From: Hofstenia miamia
Taxonomy: Eukaryota; Xenacoelomorpha; Acoela
Assembly (NCBI GenBank): GCA_004352715.1
Contig: SCFE01000056.1
Coordinates: forward strand, 1,288,323-1,352,322
Direction: 5' to 3'
Length of the DNA stretch: 64,000 nucleotides
Position numbers and translations under genes: made by a program. Below the pieces are notes generated by a model. That model had not been told where the DNA came from, ran no database searches, and worked only from the letters and a program-made list of their open reading frames with translations. Position 1 is the stretch's first letter. The number at the start of each line of letters is the position of its first letter. Positions 59,801 through 64,000 of the stretch are shown piece after piece.

Positions 59801-61384
59801 CTATTTAAATTATAGGAAGATTTCTTAAGACGTGCTTTGTGTGGTTTAATAAAACTTATTTTCCAAAATATATTATCTTCGTTTTCTTGTGAATTGTGTT
59901 CTAATAAACAGGATGTTGAGCTTTATTTGACGTCTTTTGCAATAACTGTTCAGGATTCCTATTAGATCTTAGATTTTCAAATATTTTGTCAAAAGGTTTT
60001 GTAATTACATTGTAATTCGATTATAGTAAAACAGCTCTTCTAAACAAGTTTTTCGGAATTGAATGTTTATATTTATTATTACAATATGATTAAAATGGTA
60101 TATATAATCATTCATTTTAGTTTATTTTGTTGTTAATTAATAATTTGTAAATTTATAGTTTTACAATCAATTATTTTTCATTATATATACATATATGTGT
60201 GTGTGTATGTGTTTATTCATATTATATGCATAGCTATACGTATGCAAATAATAATTTTCATATCCCTTAGAATTCTTTATAGTTGTGAAGGATTATTACT
60301 ATTATTCTGAGATGACAAAAACGATTTTTATTATCGAATTATTTAATAGTTATATTGATACGTTTTTTAAGTCAAATTTCTAAAATTTTGTATTGTAGTT
60401 ATTGAAATATTTTATTCAGTCGCAAATGTTTCGGTTGTTGTTATTAGGAATATATATTGAAGAACAAACTTTATTGTAATTATATAATTATGCATTTAAA
60501 ATTCAATAATGTGTAACTTAAGGATTATGATTGCCATTCAATGTATTCTATAATGGAAGAATTACTAGAAGATTGGTGGCTCAATGAACATAGCCATGGA
60601 AGTAACTGGAAGCAATTGGATGCACGACTCTGTGTGACTAACAAGCAGTATTGTTGTCTTTTTGGTCATTATGGCAGAGATTGTTTGCCCTGCAATGTCA
60701 GTAAGGAAAATGATTTGACAATTTGTTCTCATCATGGCACATGCAATGGCAATGGAACTCGATCTGGTACAAGTAATTGTGGTTTTGTTGCTTACTCCAT
60801 AACCAAGTTGTGAAAACATTAAATTACTCTGAAGCGTAATAGACAAGACAATATTTAATATACAATGAAATAGGCACGAATTATTTTGTTTCAATTTAGG
60901 TCAATGTGAATGTGAAGTTGGCTATAACGGTACTTGGTGTGAATTGTGCTCAATGGGTTATCATAAAATTAATGAATTTGACTGTGAAGACATTGATGAA
61001 TGTCAATCTAGAAATGTATGTGCTTCAAATGAATTCTGTGAAAATTCTGCGGGATCATATAAATGTGCTAAGTGCCATGAGTCTTGTTCATCATGTAAAG
61101 GACTATCCAATAAAGATTGCTTACAATGTGCTGAAGGCTATCATTTAAATCATTTAGATGAAAATATCGAGTGTGTTGAAGATGACATTCCCAGTGATAA
61201 TGTAGGTGACAAGTTCTACTTTTCTCGCTTTTGCCTTCTTTTGCTGTTTATCTTTTTGATTGTATTATTTTTTAGGAGAATCTGGCGAACTATAGGTTTA
61301 ACAGGTATTATTGTCTTTTCCAGCATATTTGTTGTTCTTATTTCCCTTTTGTTGTATAATGGTGAAGGATTGTCAACATTTTGA
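56574..61384 (+). CDS. CRELD: CRELD-family cysteine-rich EGF protein, 3 exons
   Basis: CRELD proteins act in the ER/membrane system as disulfide-related folding factors. Exons are 56574-56810, 60523-60772 and 60900-61384, all GT-AG, totalling 323 residues (an upstream in-frame Met at 56535 would add 13). Order: signal peptide (MQCIHVIVFIIVCAELFVSS), CxxC (CSSC), WE-type region (DADWELKKLGSYRNSELRF), WWLNEH and CCLFGHYGRDCLPC, EGF repeat joined across exons 2-3, calcium-binding EGF (DIDECQSRNVCASNEFC), furin-like CSSCKGLSNKDCLQC, and two C-terminal membrane helices separated by RRIWRT. The two helices favour the membrane form (CRELD1-like). It has one furin-like and one cbEGF unit where vertebrate CRELD1 has two each. 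Confidence 0.92.
56811..60522 (+). other. CRELD intron 1 (3.7 kb), repeat-rich
   Basis: Contains a (TA)n tract at 56826-56856, an N gap 56937-57016 flanked by an identical 79-bp block (56858-56936 and 57029-57107), a fold-back element (58076-58703), and a second gap 59318-59538 inside (TA)n. The splice sites are CAAG/GTAAAC and TTAAG/GATTAT; protein homology is continuous across it. Confidence 0.85.
58076..58703. mobile_element. fold-back MITE with TA target duplication
   Basis: 628 bp, starting CACCTTTTCCAATTGC and ending in its reverse complement, with TA on each side (58074-58075 and 58704-58705). The arms pair over about 110-200 bases (AATACATTTTATGAATGGGTA, GCATGCTATTCACTTTTAAGGTGT, CCTTAATGTTTTACATAGAGAAAG). 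The left arm has five copies of a 21-bp unit (GCATTTGAGAAACCGTAATTT-like); the right arm has one. No coding capacity. Confidence 0.85.
60773..60899 (+). other. CRELD intron 2 (127 bp)
   Basis: Donor CAA/GTAATT, acceptor TTTCAATTTAG/G. A competing donor six bases upstream (CTG/GTACAA) would also stay in frame and remove two residues. The chosen site gives the spacing normal for CRELD EGF repeats. Confidence 0.8.
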
Positions 61385-62500
61385 AATTTCAGTTTAAACA
61401 TTTTGTAGCAAAGTAAATTATATATTGAATATTTTGTATTGTTTTTGTTGGTTAATTCTTGCACATTTTCAAACAGAAGTATATTTATTTTGAATTAACA
61501 GTCAAATCATTAATAATAATTTGAAAATGGTATGTGAAGAACAATTGTTTGTAATTTTTGTAATCCAAATTTATTTAAAGGAACAGTCATTTAACATGCG
61601 CAATATCCTTATGACAGAATTCGATGTTTATTGATAATGACCTGCATACTTTTAATCGCCAGTAATCTTTTTTACGAAATGTTCCTTCTAGTTATTAATT
61701 TTTATAAAAATAATTCTAACACTAAATATTAGTAGCCAGAGGCAGATTTATAGATTACCATGTCCTTACATAAATCCACAAGAACATACAATGTCTAGAT
61801 AACATAAAACATCAGATATTTAATCATAACTTAATCAACTATCTTCTGATGAAAACATATTTTTGAAAAACTATATCTTTGCCTGATTCCCTATCCCTAT
61901 TTCAGCTAATATACCAGTAATTCCAAAAAAAATAATAGCTGTCTCTTATACACAGAGTGGTTTAAAGTTAGGGCAAAATGCAAATAGAAGCACTATTTTC
62001 CGGAAATGCATTATATTGACAAACATTAGTACAAGCTAAGTAACTTACTGAGTGGCCGCAGGTCCATAGAGTTTAGTTCATTTGATCCATTATTCTAAAC
62101 AATATATTTTAATGCTTAATGACGAGTAATGTAAATCCTTAGAGAATGACTCCATTTAATTGGTAAGAAATTTGAAGTTCAATGAAAAACCTCTTGCTGC
62201 ATACACACGTCGTAGACATACCAGCAGGTTCAACATCATACCTCAAATGGTTGAGGTGAAATCCTTTTTTGGAAGAGCAGTAAACCATGAAGAGCAACCT
62301 TTGCGTTATTGTTTTAATGGCTTTTTGTTGATCTCCATTCAATTTCCTTAACAGTTGTTGATATCTGGATTCAATATAATCATGTTATTCTTTGAGACAG
62401 ATCTTCAATAGGCTGTTTTATTTGGCTGTAATGGTAAATCAAAGTCAATTTGGCTTTTGAAAATATTTTTTAACTATGAATTCTCCATTTGATACAGTAG
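61385..62500. other. downstream of CRELD, no gene recognised
   Basis: AT-rich flank. An open frame of about 60 codons at 62160-62351 (plus) has basic residues but no recognised family. Confidence 0.5.
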
Positions 62501-62640
62501 AAGATAGGAGACAACTCATATATTGAAATGAATGTGTTTACATTATCTTTAGATTATGCAAAAGCATTTAATTCAATAGGTCATGGAATATTGATTACGA
62601 AATTCTCAGATACTTATAATTTTGGTTCTAGTTCATCATC
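62500..62640 (+). pseudogene. LINE-type RT motif A fragment
   Basis: A short frame reads LSLDYAKAFNSIGHGILITKFS, the motif A region of a LINE-like RT (D-x-A-K-A-F-D-S). It lies directly before Penelope-like RT sequence and may be a separate decayed element. Confidence 0.45.
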
Positions 62641-63662
62641 ATTCAAAATTTGAACAAAAAATGAATGTTGCCAAAATAATGAATAAATTTCATTACTATG
62701 CTCGATATGTTGATGATATACTAGTTATATCACAATATAATGTTAGAGACATACTTCCTTGAATTCATTAGAATCTGTAATCCAATTTACCATTGAAGAA
62801 GGAAACAACAAAAGACTACCATTTCTCAATATTAACATTGAAAGAATATAGAACAAATTTGTCATCATACTACAGCAAACCAACGGATACAAATTTAGTA
62901 ATTAACTACAATTCAAACGTACCTTTTGCATACAAAAAATCCATGATCAAAGGTCTGATGTATCGAAATTTCATGATTGATCACAATTACGAAGAAATTC
63001 ATAAATCATAAAGATCAAAGATATATTAAAGCGTAATGAATATCCAGCATATATAGTCAATAAAATTATAAAAGAAAAACTAGAAGACTTACTACAAAGT
63101 CAAGAAACTAAAAACAAAGTGATTTATGCAATTACATCTTTAATATTGAATATTTAATCAATCAGATATTTCTGTAATTTAATCAATTAAATTACAGAAA
63201 TATCTGAAAAGAATCACTCCGTCATTTTTAATGATAGACTTTATATTAAAGACCAATAAACTAAGACATCTAATAGGACTAAAAACAGAAACCAAGATCG
63301 AAAACATTTCAAAGTAATGTATGAAATAACTTGCAACTGTGGTGCACAATACATTGGAAAGACGTCAAGGAAATTACAATTAAGAATTAAGGAACACAAA
63401 ATTCATTCGACCATCGCTGATCATTTAAGGAACTGTGATATGAAATTTACATATAAAATTTTATCCAAGTCAATTGATAATTTTCAACTAAGCATCATTG
63501 AATCAATTTATATATAATTAAAGGAACCAATCTTAAACAAAAAAGATGAATTTAAATACAAACTAAATTTACCGAAAATATAAAATATAATTTGATGAAA
63601 ATTTTGTAAATTTTATAGTGTGAAACTTTTTCAAAATGGCAGTAGCATGCCGAAACATGTTA
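62641..63662 (+). mobile_element. Penelope-like element, decayed
   Basis: Retroelement with RT and GIY-YIG endonuclease. The plus strand shows HYYARYVDDILVIS (RT motif C, YVDD, near 62700) and VIQFTIEEGNNKRLPFLNINIER. It continues as SSYYSKPTDTNLVINYNSN and VPFAYKKSMIKGLMYR in another frame, all typical of Penelope RT. From 63317 comes YEITCNCGAQYIGKTSRKL and RIKEHK, the GIY-YIG core, with a later IIESIYI that may hold the catalytic Glu. Stops and frameshifts separate the parts. The element may end near 63662 after CCGAAACATGTTAAATAAA. Confidence 0.85.
63317..63517 (+). pseudogene. GIY-YIG endonuclease domain of Penelope-like element
   Basis: Open frame of 66 codons: Cys-x-Cys before AQYIGKTSRKLQLR, an EHK motif, a DHLRNC metal-type Cys and ESIYI. 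It is the target-nicking domain fused C-terminal to RT in Penelope-like elements. The frame is intact here but detached from the RT frame. Confidence 0.85.
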
Positions 63663-64000
63663 AATAAATTTAAAAAACATAATATTCAAATAAATCACAC
63701 ATAAGTGCAAGTGAGTTTCAAAAAATGTGCAGGCTAAAACCAACATCAAGAGGCTTTTTCTACAGGATTATATGAGGCAACGTCCAATTCATCAGATAAT
63801 TCCACAATGCTAATGTCAAGACGATCTTGACTTGATCTAAAATCACAGTATCTTCAGGACTAAAAAGCAATGTGATTGCCAATCATTTATTTCAGTAATG
63901 ACCGGCACATGCATATCAATTCAATATAATGAATGATCATTCAAACATCTATTCCACTGCCTAGAAAATTCTCTTTTGTAAATCCAGATAGGACAACAAT
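63663..64000. other. no gene recognised
   Basis: Right edge of the window; no supported feature. Confidence 0.5.

Noticed and set aside
62160-62351. Small basic open frame downstream of CRELD
   Set aside because: No family recognised, and both strands are open; not enough to call a gene.
1-64000. CRISPR arrays, tRNA or rRNA genes, bacterial operon features
   Set aside because: None seen; the window is eukaryotic nuclear DNA, and short repeats are microsatellites or transposon parts.

Overview
The window is nuclear DNA of an invertebrate-like metazoan. It is AT-rich, has spliced animal genes (an SLC35F transporter, a DXO decapping nuclease, a CRELD EGF protein) and is packed with eukaryotic retroelements. 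The genes have unusually compact 5' ends: U-rich tracts ending in AG lie a few bases before their ATGs, and two genes are at most 51 bases apart. This suggests a lineage with spliced-leader trans-splicing (a flatworm, rotifer, cnidarian or copepod would all fit), but the species cannot be fixed from the sequence. The assembly is gappy: there are thirteen N runs, two of exactly 1000 N, and several are flanked by duplicated contig ends.

Layout. 1-2366: a non-LTR retrotransposon (LINE) on the minus strand, running off the left edge; a 3' end, probably of the same family, lies at 6111-6420. 2884-2971: a possible first coding exon of an unidentified gene. 4344-5917: a three-exon SLC35F1/F2-type gene (minus). 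8871-53000 is a graveyard of nested LTR retrotransposons. Three members of one Gypsy lineage are present: E1 (plus, 9288-13540), E3 (minus, 31797-23392) and E2 (minus, 49491-about 38303). They have gag, protease, RNase H and/or integrase remnants and a large third ORF after integrase. Their own LTRs (type F) are identified by a primer-binding site in E2 and a polypurine tract in E3. A second group of about 1150-bp LTRs (types A, B, C, with ends TGTARCATC...GATGYTACA and 4-bp target duplications) occurs only as solo or broken copies, many of them inserted into E1-E3. A different Gypsy element, E4 (minus, 16245-18605), has a 125-bp LTR and lies next to a decayed DNA-transposase-like gene (18660-19740). 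A TA-flanked DNA transposon (39312-41749) sits inside the third ORF of E2.

Right part. 53581-54326 is a hAT/ZBED5-like transposase relic. 55392-56522 is an intact DXO/Rai1 gene with a 42-bp intron, followed within 51 bases on the same strand by a CRELD gene (56574-61384). The first intron of CRELD holds a fold-back element with TA ends. 62500-63660 is a decayed Penelope-like element with reverse transcriptase and GIY-YIG endonuclease parts.

The host genes do not form one pathway: a membrane transporter, an RNA quality-control nuclease and an ER/membrane EGF protein. The most unusual content is the conserved third ORF of the E1/E2/E3 lineage, the nested insertions with readable target duplications, and the DXO-CRELD gene pair.
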